From Chryseobacterium sp. G0201 (lineage in GTDB: Bacteria; Bacteroidota; Bacteroidia; Flavobacteriales; Weeksellaceae), in assembly GCF_003815655.1 (NCBI RefSeq), contig NZ_CP033917.1, forward strand, positions 1,922,001 to 1,986,000: a DNA stretch of 64,000 nucleotides, written 5' to 3'. The first letter of the stretch is position 1, and the number at the start of each line of letters is the position of its first letter. The notes under the pieces are model-generated. The model was not told the DNA's origin, searched no databases, and was given only the letters and a program-made list of their open reading frames with translations. Both the position numbers and the translations under genes were made by a program. This document shows, piece by piece, positions 7,926-16,379 of this stretch.

Positions 7926-8867
7926 ATGAAAAGAATAATTTTAATAATAAGCTTGATTTTATGTAATTTATTTCAGGCTAAAACAATCGGTGATAGTCTT
8001 TATATTCCTACTGATTTTAATGAAATGGTTTTTGATGATTGCGATGCCTGCGGATGCGCTGCAGGAAACGGTTCTTCTGGTTTTGAGTCTTTATTAAATC
8101 CACAATTTATAGGGATTAAATATTTTGCACAACATTATAAAGCGAAAGAGAATCTATTTGTAAAGGATTTATCGCAAGATCAATATTTCAATACCATTCA
8201 ACTTTGGGGGAAAATTCCTTTAACTAAAAAGCTAAGTGTGTATGCGAGTTTACCATTTCATTTTCATGAAAAGAAAACAATGCAGGGTGATATAAAGATT
8301 AATGGAATTGGAGATTTAAATCTAATGGGAATTTATCAGTTGATCAATTCAAAAGATAATATTCATCAATTAAATGGAGGAATTGGAGTAAAAGTTCCGC
8401 TGGGAAAATTTGATGAAAAAGGAATCACAGGAGTTAATCCAAGTTTTCAGTTAGGAACAGGAAGCTGGGATTATCAGATGGTTTTGAATTACAAATTTCA
8501 GAAAAATAAAGTTGCTGTTCTTTTAAACACAGATTATACCATTAAAACAGAGAACAAAAAGCATTATGATTTTGGAAACCAATGGAATTATTCTGCTACT
8601 GGATTCTATCAATTTATCGCCAATGAAAAAGTAATTTTTTCAGGAAAAGCAGGAATGCAGGGAGAAGTTTATGATCGAAATAAACAGTTTCGTGAAGATT
8701 TACCCAATACCGCAGGAAGTGCTTTGTATGGAAAATTGGGTTTTGAAGCCTCTTATAAAAAGTTTAGTCTTGGAAGTGAAGTCATGCTTCCTGCGTATTC
8801 TAATTTGGTAGGAGGTGATATTGAAGCAAAATCCCGATTGAGTGTTTTTATCAATTTTGGGATTTAA
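7926..8867 (+). CDS. Predicted outer-membrane beta-barrel protein with N-terminal Cys cluster
   Basis: 313 residues. A cleavable signal peptide (about residues 1-18, ending FQAKT) is followed by an acidic, Cys-rich stretch DDCDACGCAAGNGSSG and then alternating amphipathic strands ending in an aromatic/hydrophobic C-terminus (SVFINFGI), the pattern of an outer-membrane barrel. It is the third gene of the MbnP-MbnH set, 2 bases after MbnH, and may move or hold the metal these proteins bind. The CDACGC cluster at the mature N-terminus could bind metal. The substrate is not known to me. Confidence 0.7.
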   Translation: MKRIILIISLILCNLFQAKTIGDSLYIPTDFNEMVFDDCDACGCAAGNGSSGFESLLNPQFIGIKYFAQHYKAKENLFVKDLSQDQYFNTIQLWGKIPLTKKLSVYASLPFHFHEKKTMQGDIKINGIGDLNLMGIYQLINSKDNIHQLNGGIGVKVPLGKFDEKGITGVNPSFQLGTGSWDYQMVLNYKFQKNKVAVLLNTDYTIKTENKKHYDFGNQWNYSATGFYQFIANEKVIFSGKAGMQGEVYDRNKQFREDLPNTAGSALYGKLGFEASYKKFSLGSEVMLPAYSNLVGGDIEAKSRLSVFINFGI

Positions 8868-8876
8868 ATAAATAAT

Positions 8877-8960
8877 GGTGGCTTCGAGAGCCTCAGCCAC
8901 CAACTGTGTACTCAATTTATAAAACCCCGGTGACTGAGGTTCTCGAAGTCACCGGGGTTT
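8877..8960. repeat. REPIN-like pair of inverted palindromes
   Basis: Two hairpins stand close together. The first is GGTGGCT (8877-8883) with AGCCACC (8895-8901); the second is a 14-bp perfect stem (8922-8935 with 8947-8960). The inner part of the first (cttcgagagcctcag) is the reverse complement of the inner part of the second (ctgaggttctcgaag) with one mismatch, so the pair forms a larger inverted repeat, the shape of a REP doublet. It follows the MbnP operon and could also end transcription, although no clear T run follows. Confidence 0.7.
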
Positions 8961-9146
8961 ATCGTTAAAAAAATCCATAAGCTTCATCAAATCAATTTTA
9001 ATTGATTTCTTTTTTGCTCCTTAAAAATATTCACAACTGAAAATTAAACTTTGCGTTAAAAAAATTCCGTTATTAAAATTAAAAATTGTTTTAATTAATT
9101 GAATATCATGCAATTAATTAAAATATTGTATCTGCCAATAATTTTC

Positions 9147-9154
9147 TATCTTTG
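9147..9154 (+). promoter_or_regulatory. Bacteroidota promoter (-7 element) for the B12 operon
   Basis: TATCTTTG fits the TAnnTTTG -7 box; a TTG at 9126-9128 lies 18 bases upstream as a weak -33 element. Transcription would begin just before the cobalamin riboswitch. Confidence 0.6.
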
Positions 9155-9160
9155 CCGAAA

Positions 9161-9351
9161 TCTGGTGAGCCATAAAAAGCGCTTAAAAGGGAATTCGGTG
9201 TAAATCCGGAACAGACCCGCTGCTGTAAGCTCCACAAAAAAGTTTTTGAAAATTATATCCACTGTTTTTTATAATGGGAAGGATTTCAAAAATGGAGTAA
9301 GTCAGAAGACCTGCCAGAAGATTTAACGTTTGACGCTTTCGTGGAATAAAG
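9161..9351 (+). ncRNA. Cobalamin riboswitch (AdoCbl class, B12 box)
   Basis: The conserved parts are present in order: tctggtgagccat, aaaagggaattcggtg, taaatccggaacagacccgc with tgctgtaagc (the B12 box region), and agtcagaagacctgcc near 9299-9315. A further hairpin GCTTT (9334-9338) with AAAGC (9347-9351) may be the regulatory stem of the expression platform. Cobalamin binding to such RNAs usually lowers expression of the genes below, so this shows that the operon starting at 9444 serves B12 uptake. Confidence 0.93.
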
Positions 9352-9443
9352 CTTAGGACAACAATGATTCTGTGCAGTTATATTGCTGTGCTTTTCATTG
9401 CTGCATTCTTATATCCATTAGCGTTATTATTTTCAAAGAGCTA

Positions 9444-11465
9444 ATGGTATCAAAATTTACTTCCGGATTTTATAAAGTTATTATCACAATTTTTGTGCTA
9501 ACGGCTCAATTATACTTTTCTCAAACCAAGAAAGACAGTATAAAAGAGAAATCGATCAAGGCTGTCAATATTTACAAAAAGAATTTTAAAGAAATTCTTC
9601 CAGCGCAAACGCTTTCGGGAGAACAATTGGAAAGACTAAACAGCCAGTCGGTTGCTGATGCATTGCGTTATTTTTCCGGAGTTCAGATTAAAGATTACGG
9701 TGGAATTGGAGGAATGAAAACCATCAATATCCGAAGTTTGGGAAGTCAGCATGTCGGAGTTTTTTATGATGGAATTCAATTGGGAAATGCACAAAATGGC
9801 TTAGTAGATCTGGGACGATTTTCTTTAGATGATATTGAAGAAATTTCACTGTATAACGGACAAAAAAGCGAAATTTTTCAACCTGCGAAAGATTTCGGGT
9901 CATCAGGATCTATTTATCTTCAGCCGAAAACGCCAAGTTTTAAAGGAAATCAAAAAACAAATTTAGTTATTAGACTAAAAAATAGTTCTATAGAGCTTTT
10001 TAATCCTTCATTTCGTTTAGAGCAGAAAATTTCGGATAAGGTTTCTGCAAGTTTTAGTTCAGAATTTATACAGAGTGATGGTGTTTATAAATACAGATAC
10101 TCGAGAAAATATCCTGACGGAGCCATTGCTTATGACACGATTTTTAAAAGATTTGATTCTGATATCAGAGCAAAACGTTTTGAAACAAGCATTAATGGAA
10201 TTGTAAATAACGGAAGCTGGAATGTAAGAGGTTACGGCTATTTATCAAACCGAGGGATTCCCGGAGCTATTGTCAACAACCGTTTTGATGCTAGAGGGCA
10301 AAGAATGGTTGATGAAAATTATTTTGTTCAGGCTAATTTCAGAAAAAAGATCTTTCCCAAATTTGAAACACAGTTAAAAGCTAAATTTGCCTACGATTAT
10401 ACTCAATATGTAGATACGGTTTCTTCGATTAAGATTCAGAATCAATATATCCAGAGGGAGTTATATCTTTCTTCGTCAAATCTGTATTCCATTACTCCAA
10501 ATTGGGATGTGAGTGCAAGTGTAGACTTTCAGTATAATACGCTGGATGCTGATATGAAACTATTTTCTTATCCTACCCGTTATACTTCGCTTGTGGCTTT
10601 TGCGACGACTTATCAATGGAACAGATTCAAATTTTTAGGAAGTGTTTTGGGAACTTTTATCCATGAAGAAGTAGAGCTTAATACCAAATCTCCTGACAAG
10701 ACAGAATGGACACCGGCTGCATTTTTAAGCTATCAGCCTTTTGATTCTAAAGATTTTACGGTACGAGGTTTCTATAAACGTATTTTCAGGATGCCAACTT
10801 TCAATGATCTGTATTACACTTTAATTGGAAGTTCTTCTTTAAGACCCGAATTTACAGAGCAGTACGATCTTGGCTTCACCTATCAGAAATTCTACGACAA
10901 TAATAATTTCTTTAAAGGCTTTTATGTAAAAGTGGACGGTTATTTCAATCAGGTTAAGGATAAAATTATTGCTTCTCCTAATGGAAGTATGTTCCGATGG
11001 ACGATGCAGAATCTTGATTATGTTGAAATTTTGGGTGCAGATGTCAATATTCAGGCAGAACTGCAGGTCGGAAAAGTAAAAATAAAACCATTATTAAGCT
11101 ATACTTATCAAAGTGCAAGAGATTTTTCTGACAGGGAAGAATCTTTCTTTGGAAATCAGATTCCTTACACACCTTGGCACAGCGGAACATTTACTTTAAT
11201 GGCGGATTATAAAGATTGGGCTTTTAATTACAGTTTTATATATGTTGGAGAGCGTTACGATATTAATCAGAACAATATTGCTTTTAATCATATACAGCCT
11301 TGGTATACGCACGATTTATCGATACAGAAAAAATTCAATTGGAAATCTCATCAATTTAAAGCAAGTTTTGAAGTGAATAATGTTTTGAACCAATACTACG
11401 AAGTTGTCCTAAGTTACCCGATGCCGGGGAGATTTTTTAAACTTATTCTTAGTTATACATTATGA
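9444..11465 (+). CDS. btuB: TonB-dependent outer-membrane receptor, BtuB-like, for cobalamin
   Basis: 673 residues from ATG at 9444, chosen because it sits 10 bases after an AAAGAG ribosome site and gives a clean signal peptide ending at LYFSQ; the open frame continues upstream to a GTG at 9372 inside the leader. The plug domain is near residues 40-150 (QSVADALRYFSGVQIKDYGG, MKTINIRSLGSQHVGVFYDG). The rest is a 22-strand barrel pattern ending in FKLILSYTL. It imports its ligand with energy from TonB-ExbBD. The riboswitch just upstream identifies the ligand as a cobalamin. The last 4 bases overlap the next gene. Confidence 0.9.
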   Translation: MVSKFTSGFYKVIITIFVLTAQLYFSQTKKDSIKEKSIKAVNIYKKNFKEILPAQTLSGEQLERLNSQSVADALRYFSGVQIKDYGGIGGMKTINIRSLGSQHVGVFYDGIQLGNAQNGLVDLGRFSLDDIEEISLYNGQKSEIFQPAKDFGSSGSIYLQPKTPSFKGNQKTNLVIRLKNSSIELFNPSFRLEQKISDKVSASFSSEFIQSDGVYKYRYSRKYPDGAIAYDTIFKRFDSDIRAKRFETSINGIVNNGSWNVRGYGYLSNRGIPGAIVNNRFDARGQRMVDENYFVQANFRKKIFPKFETQLKAKFAYDYTQYVDTVSSIKIQNQYIQRELYLSSSNLYSITPNWDVSASVDFQYNTLDADMKLFSYPTRYTSLVAFATTYQWNRFKFLGSVLGTFIHEEVELNTKSPDKTEWTPAAFLSYQPFDSKDFTVRGFYKRIFRMPTFNDLYYTLIGSSSLRPEFTEQYDLGFTYQKFYDNNNFFKGFYVKVDGYFNQVKDKIIASPNGSMFRWTMQNLDYVEILGADVNIQAELQVGKVKIKPLLSYTYQSARDFSDREESFFGNQIPYTPWHSGTFTLMADYKDWAFNYSFIYVGERYDINQNNIAFNHIQPWYTHDLSIQKKFNWKSHQFKASFEVNNVLNQYYEVVLSYPMPGRFFKLILSYTL

Positions 11466-12595
11466 AAAAATTAAACTTTTCTCTGCTGTTGTTTGTATTT
11501 GTCTTTCTGGTTTCATGCCGTACAGACGAATACATCATCCGTGAAGAGCAGGAAAATCTGGCTCAGCCCGAAAATACTGTGATCAAAGGTTTTTATCTTT
11601 TGAATGAAGGAAATATGGGAACCAATAAAGCCACGCTCGATTTCTTTGATTATACAACAGGAACTTATCGCAGGAATATTTATGGAGAGATCAATCCTAC
11701 CGTCATAAAGGAATTGGGAGATGTTGGAAATGATATTCAGATCTATGGCGGTAAAATGTATGCGGTGATCAATGTTTCCAATAAAATTGAGGTGCTGGAT
11801 GCGAAAACCGCAAAGCGTATCAAAACCATTCAATTAGAAAATTGCAGATATATCACTTTTAAAAACGGAAAAGCCTACGCATCAAGTTACGCCGGCCCTG
11901 TTTCCCTTGATCCGAATGCGCCTTTGGGTAAAGTAGCGGAGATCGATACGGTTTCTCTTTCCATCCAAAGAGAAGTGACGGTTGGATATCAGCCTGAAGA
12001 AATGGAAATTATAGGAAATCAACTTTATGTAGCCAATTCCGGAGGGTATAAGTATCCAAATTACGACAGAACCGTTTCTGTGGTTAATCTTTCGACATTT
12101 AAAGAGACGAAGAAAATAGATGTTGCGATTAATCTTCATCATATCAAAAAAGATAATTACGGTGATTTGTATGTGACTTCAAGAGGTGATTATTATACAA
12201 TTCCGTCGAGTCTGTATTTGGTTGATCCGATTACGGGAGCTGTGAAGAAAGATTTTCATATCGGAATAAGTGAGATGACGATCGTTAATGACAAACTCTA
12301 TTATTACGGAAACGAATTCAATTACAACACCCATACCTACAAAAAATCTTTCGGAATTATTGATGTTAAAACAGAGCAGATTATTTCCAATAAAGTGATC
12401 GATCAGGAATATGTAGATTTAATCAAAACACCTTACGGAATTGCCGTAAACCCAATCACAGAAGACATTTACATTACAGACGCAAGAAATTATGTTTCCA
12501 CAGGATTTGTGTATTGTTTCGATAAAAACGGCCATTTCAAATGGAAAACCGAAGGCGGAAATATCCCCGCACATTTCACTTTTTTATATAAATAA
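11462..12595 (+). CDS. YncE/DUF5074-type beta-propeller surface lipoprotein, BtuG-like candidate
   Basis: 377 residues with a lipobox FLVSC. Repeated blade-like units with strands such as GKMYAVINVSNKIEVLD, NQLYVANSGG and GAVKKDF indicate a YncE-like seven-bladed propeller. The start overlaps btuB by 4 bases (ATGA), so it is translationally coupled. In Bacteroides, BtuG is a propeller lipoprotein that lies over BtuB and captures B12 with very high affinity; this gene has the same fold type and position, so it is a good candidate for the same job. The functional equivalence is inferred. Confidence 0.8.
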   Translation: MKKLNFSLLLFVFVFLVSCRTDEYIIREEQENLAQPENTVIKGFYLLNEGNMGTNKATLDFFDYTTGTYRRNIYGEINPTVIKELGDVGNDIQIYGGKMYAVINVSNKIEVLDAKTAKRIKTIQLENCRYITFKNGKAYASSYAGPVSLDPNAPLGKVAEIDTVSLSIQREVTVGYQPEEMEIIGNQLYVANSGGYKYPNYDRTVSVVNLSTFKETKKIDVAINLHHIKKDNYGDLYVTSRGDYYTIPSSLYLVDPITGAVKKDFHIGISEMTIVNDKLYYYGNEFNYNTHTYKKSFGIIDVKTEQIISNKVIDQEYVDLIKTPYGIAVNPITEDIYITDARNYVSTGFVYCFDKNGHFKWKTEGGNIPAHFTFLYK

Positions 12596-12607
12596 ATTAC
12601 CCAAAAT

Positions 12608-13816
12608 ATGGATAAAAATATTTTAAAAATTTTAAAAACCACATTCTTTGCTTTTCTTCTTATAGGCATTATAGGTTGTAAAAGCGATAATGATGAAGAA
12701 GTAAACAATGACAATTCTTCTTTTGAAGGGCTGAAGGAAAACTACACGATTGATCGTTTCAAAGTTTTAAACATTGCCCCGAAATTGAACGGAAAACTAA
12801 CATGGAGTATCAATGATTCTATTATTTCTGAAAATTCTGAATTGGATTTTATCAGTCCTGTTGTAAAAATTTATCCTTTAAAATTAAAAGTTGAAAACAA
12901 CGGAACGGTAAAAACATACACTTCTTCAATATCTGTAAACCACGAAGCAGGAACTTACAGCAAATATATTTCTAATGTATTTGATTTTCGTCCGGCGGTA
13001 GGGCAGTTTATCAACGAAATTCCGGAATATCTCTCGGGAAATACCGCAAATGATATGATCGAAAAAGCCAAAGAATCTTTAGTTGGAGGAAATTCTACCA
13101 TGATCACACTCGGCGGTTACGGAGGATATGTTGTTTTTGGTTTCGATCATACAATTCCGAATATGAACGGAAGAGATTTTAAGGTTCTTGGAAATGCTTT
13201 CTTCGGAAATGAAGCCAATCAGCCTCGTTCAGGCTCTTGCGAACCGGGAATTATCATGGTGGCCTACGACAGAAACAAAAACGGAAAACCCGATGACAAC
13301 GAATGGTACGAGATCGCCGGAAGCGAATATTTTAAAAATACAACTGCTAAAAACTATAGTATCACTTATTTCAAACCCAACGAAAATAAGCCACCTGTTC
13401 CCGGAACTGAATTTTGGCAGACTGATGTTGAGTACATTAAATGGCAGGACACTCTTGGGAATGTAGGATTTAAAACAAGAAACACCTTCCATGCACAAAG
13501 TTATTATCCTTTGTGGATCAATGATACTTCTTACAGTTTTACAGGAACCAGACTTCAGAGTAATTTTTACGATCAAAGCGGAACAGGAGCTTACTGGGTA
13601 GGGAAGTCTTATGATTACGGTTATGCAGATAATGCTCCGAATAATGATGAAGCATCCAATATTGATATTTCCTGGGCAGTTGACCAAAACGGAAATTATG
13701 TAAAACTTCCAGGGATAGATTTTGTGAAAGTGTATACAGGTACCAATCAGGAAGCAGGCTGGCTTGGAGAAGTTTCTACAGAGGTTGCGGGAGCTTATGA
13801 TTTACATTTAAATTAA
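12608..13816 (+). CDS. Surface lipoprotein of the B12 operon, function unknown
   Basis: 402 residues with a lipobox IIGC followed by an acidic, Asn-rich linker. Residues about 35-115 resemble an Ig/PKD-type beta domain (LTWSINDSIISENSELDF). The larger C-terminal part has ITLGGYGGYVVFGFDHTIPN, a Gly-rich beta motif, and an acidic turn DRNKNGKPDDNEW that looks like a calcium-binding or dockerin-type loop. It lies 12 bases after the propeller gene, inside the riboswitch-led operon, so a role in binding cobalamin or helping its transfer to BtuB is likely. I do not recognise a characterised homolog. Confidence 0.7.
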   Translation: MDKNILKILKTTFFAFLLIGIIGCKSDNDEEVNNDNSSFEGLKENYTIDRFKVLNIAPKLNGKLTWSINDSIISENSELDFISPVVKIYPLKLKVENNGTVKTYTSSISVNHEAGTYSKYISNVFDFRPAVGQFINEIPEYLSGNTANDMIEKAKESLVGGNSTMITLGGYGGYVVFGFDHTIPNMNGRDFKVLGNAFFGNEANQPRSGSCEPGIIMVAYDRNKNGKPDDNEWYEIAGSEYFKNTTAKNYSITYFKPNENKPPVPGTEFWQTDVEYIKWQDTLGNVGFKTRNTFHAQSYYPLWINDTSYSFTGTRLQSNFYDQSGTGAYWVGKSYDYGYADNAPNNDEASNIDISWAVDQNGNYVKLPGIDFVKVYTGTNQEAGWLGEVSTEVAGAYDLHLN

Positions 13817-13851
13817 AAAATTTAACAATAAAATATTTAAACTAATTAAAA

Positions 13852-16131
13852 ATGAAAAAGTTTTATCTTTTAACGATACTTTTTCTGTTTGCATTTTTTA
13901 CAAATGCTCAGATAAAAGTACAGGGAGTGCCCCGAAATGATATTCAGCAGAATATTACGACTCAAAATCAGACAAACAATACGACTTTAACATTTGCTGA
14001 TGTTCAATATTGGGTAGGAACAGGAACAAACCAAGCCGCGTTTGTTGTACAATGGAACGACAGTAAAAATCCAGATGCATTAGTTTGGGGATTTAGATGG
14101 AACGGAAATGCGACAGGTGAAGACATGCTGAAGGCTATTGCAAAAGCAGATCACAGATTCTATTCTTTGCTGTATCAGGGAACACAGTTCGGTTCGGCGG
14201 TTGGCGGACTTGGTTTTGATCTAAATGGAGCAAACACAAACGCTCTTTATAAAAACGCAAATGTTACCTATCCTTATTACCCTGTAGACGGAATTGTAAA
14301 CACTACAGCCTACGATTTTGATGATTATACTGCCGCAGATGCTGCAGATCACTGGTCTTCAGGATGGACAACCAACGGATATTGGTCGTATTGGGTAAAA
14401 GATCCTACTGATGCAGATTTCGGATACTCAGGAGTTGGAGCTTCAACCCGTGCTTTAGTAAACGGATCTTGGGATGTGTGGAATTTTAATGCAGGATTTT
14501 CAGATTTCCCTATTTCTTCGACAATGACTGCGGTTTCACCTTATATTTCTTCAACTAACTTCACCAACGGATATTTTATCGTGAATGAAGAATGGTTTGG
14601 TCACACCAATGGTTCTGTAAATTTTGTTGATAACAACGGAAACGTTAATTACCGTGTGTACAGCAATGCGAATAACAATCAGGCTTTTGGAGCAACGACG
14701 CAGTACGGAACAATTTACGGAGATAAATTTTACTTTATTTCAAAACAGGCTGCTGACGGTGGAGATACTCAATACACACCTGGAGGAAGATTAGTTGTTG
14801 CGAATGCTTCAACAATGCAGAAGATTGCTGGATTTAATAATATCGGCGGTGGAGATGGAAGATCTTTTGTTGGTGTGAATGAGCATAAAGGTTATATCGG
14901 AGCTTCAAACGGAATTTATACATTTAATATTGATAATTTATCGGTTGGAAATTTAATTCCTACAACCGGAGGAGGAAGCCAATACGCGGGACAGATCGGA
15001 AACATGATCCGTAGTTCACAATATGTTTTTGCGGTAAAGCAGGCTGCAGGAATTTTAGTGATCAATCCTAATACAGATACGGTTGTTACTACCATTGCAG
15101 GTTCTTTCCATTCTATTGTTCAGGCTAAAGACGGAAGTATCTGGACGGTACAGGATCAGAAAGTGGTAAATATCAACCCTGTGACTTTTGCAAAAACTGA
15201 ATACGCAATCCCAACAACAAAATATATCGGATCTTGGGGAGCTTGGAATGCAGGAAGCTTTACGGCAAGTAATCAACAAAATGCTTTATACTGGATCAAT
15301 TCTATCAACAGTTTCGCTTCAGGAACTCAGATCGTGAAATTTGATGTTAATACAAAAACATTTAACGAAAATTTCGCTGCAATTCCTGGACAAACAGGAA
15401 CTTACAAACAGATTCCTTATGGAGCGGCTTTGCGTGTAAATCCTGTTACAGACGAGATTATTTTAAATACTACGGAAAGCGGTTACGGTGCTCATTACCA
15501 GAAAAACTGGATCCATACATTTAACAATACAGGAACTTTAACCAATACAAAAGTATTAAACGATTACTACTGGTTCCCTGCGATCACGGTTTTCCCGGAT
15601 ACTACGAATCCTGTGGTGAGCAATACGTTCCCTTCTCTGGTTTCTGTGAACAGTGCGACTACAATTGATCTGAAAACTGTAATTTCTGATGGTGATAACT
15701 TAGCTGCGGCTATCGTTAAATCTATCAAATCAAACAGTAATGCAGCTGTAGTTTCTGCGGTAATCAATGCTAATGAAGAGTTGGTTCTTACACCTCAAGG
15801 TTCAGGAACGGCTGATATTGTGTTAAGTTTTAATTCAAATGGTAAAGTTGTTGAAAAAACGCTTGTCGTGAATGCTACTAATTCTACTTTGGCGACTGCT
15901 GAGGTGAAAAAGCTTCAATTCGGAATTTATCCAAATCCTACAACAGATGTTTTAAATATTAAAACTCAGGATAAAGTTATGAATGCTGTGATTTTTGATC
16001 TTTCAGGTAAGATGATTAATGCGCAGATTAATAATGGACAAATTAATGTAAGTTCTCTTACAAAAGGAATGTACATCTTGAAAGTAGTAACTGATAAAGC
16101 AGTTTATCAACAAAAATTTATTAAAAACTAA
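13852..16131 (+). CDS. Secreted multi-domain protein with DUF5074-like propeller and T9SS sorting tail
   Basis: 759 residues. A signal peptide ends at FFTNAQ. Residues about 45-240 form a Trp/Gly-rich domain (VQYWVGTGTNQAAFVVQWND, VWGFRWNG, YWSYWVKD). Residues about 240-590 look like propeller blades related to those of the gene at 11462 (GDKFYFISKQ, NEHKGYIGASNGIY, PVTDEIILNT). A short beta domain follows, and the last 70 residues are a type IX secretion sorting domain (FGIYPNPTTDVLNI, SLTKGMYILKVVT). The protein is therefore exported across the outer membrane and attached to the surface or released. As last gene of the riboswitch operon, it probably takes part in B12 capture. Confidence 0.82.
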   Translation: MKKFYLLTILFLFAFFTNAQIKVQGVPRNDIQQNITTQNQTNNTTLTFADVQYWVGTGTNQAAFVVQWNDSKNPDALVWGFRWNGNATGEDMLKAIAKADHRFYSLLYQGTQFGSAVGGLGFDLNGANTNALYKNANVTYPYYPVDGIVNTTAYDFDDYTAADAADHWSSGWTTNGYWSYWVKDPTDADFGYSGVGASTRALVNGSWDVWNFNAGFSDFPISSTMTAVSPYISSTNFTNGYFIVNEEWFGHTNGSVNFVDNNGNVNYRVYSNANNNQAFGATTQYGTIYGDKFYFISKQAADGGDTQYTPGGRLVVANASTMQKIAGFNNIGGGDGRSFVGVNEHKGYIGASNGIYTFNIDNLSVGNLIPTTGGGSQYAGQIGNMIRSSQYVFAVKQAAGILVINPNTDTVVTTIAGSFHSIVQAKDGSIWTVQDQKVVNINPVTFAKTEYAIPTTKYIGSWGAWNAGSFTASNQQNALYWINSINSFASGTQIVKFDVNTKTFNENFAAIPGQTGTYKQIPYGAALRVNPVTDEIILNTTESGYGAHYQKNWIHTFNNTGTLTNTKVLNDYYWFPAITVFPDTTNPVVSNTFPSLVSVNSATTIDLKTVISDGDNLAAAIVKSIKSNSNAAVVSAVINANEELVLTPQGSGTADIVLSFNSNGKVVEKTLVVNATNSTLATAEVKKLQFGIYPNPTTDVLNIKTQDKVMNAVIFDLSGKMINAQINNGQINVSSLTKGMYILKVVTDKAVYQQKFIKN

Positions 16132-16174
16132 ATGGAGATTATAAAGATTTCTATTATTTAATAATTAGATAACG

Positions 16175-16209
16175 AAACCCTTTACTATTGCAGTAAAGGG
16201 TTTTTATTT
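16175..16209 (+). terminator. Rho-independent terminator ending the B12 operon
   Basis: A perfect 12-bp stem AAACCCTTTACT (16175-16186) and AGTAAAGGGTTT (16192-16203), loop ATTGC, followed by T-rich sequence. Confidence 0.92.
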
Positions 16210-16262
16210 TTAGCTTAAATTTTTATTTTTCTAAATTAAAGAACGAAGAAATATCTATCTTC

Positions 16263-16345
16263 TTTGTCATTCCGTAGGAATCTAGACAGAGCTTGTGAAA
16301 ATTATTATGTTAATTACTTTGTTGAGATTCCTACGGAATGACAAA
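16263..16345. repeat. Perfect 21-bp inverted repeat between convergent genes
   Basis: Bases 16263-16283 are exactly complementary to 16325-16345, with a 41-base spacer. The core is GTCATTCCGTAGGAATC. It lies between two convergent transcription units and could be a small mobile palindromic element of the MITE type. The arms themselves contain a near-palindrome (ATTCCGTAGGAAT). Confidence 0.75.
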
Positions 16346-16379
16346 CTAGCTGAATAATAAAAAAATTAAAGATTAAAAC

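Noticed and set aside
9372..9443. GTG start for btuB 24 codons upstream
   Set aside because: It lies in the riboswitch leader, gives a Cys-rich non-signal extension, and the ATG at 9444 has a ribosome site and a normal signal peptide.
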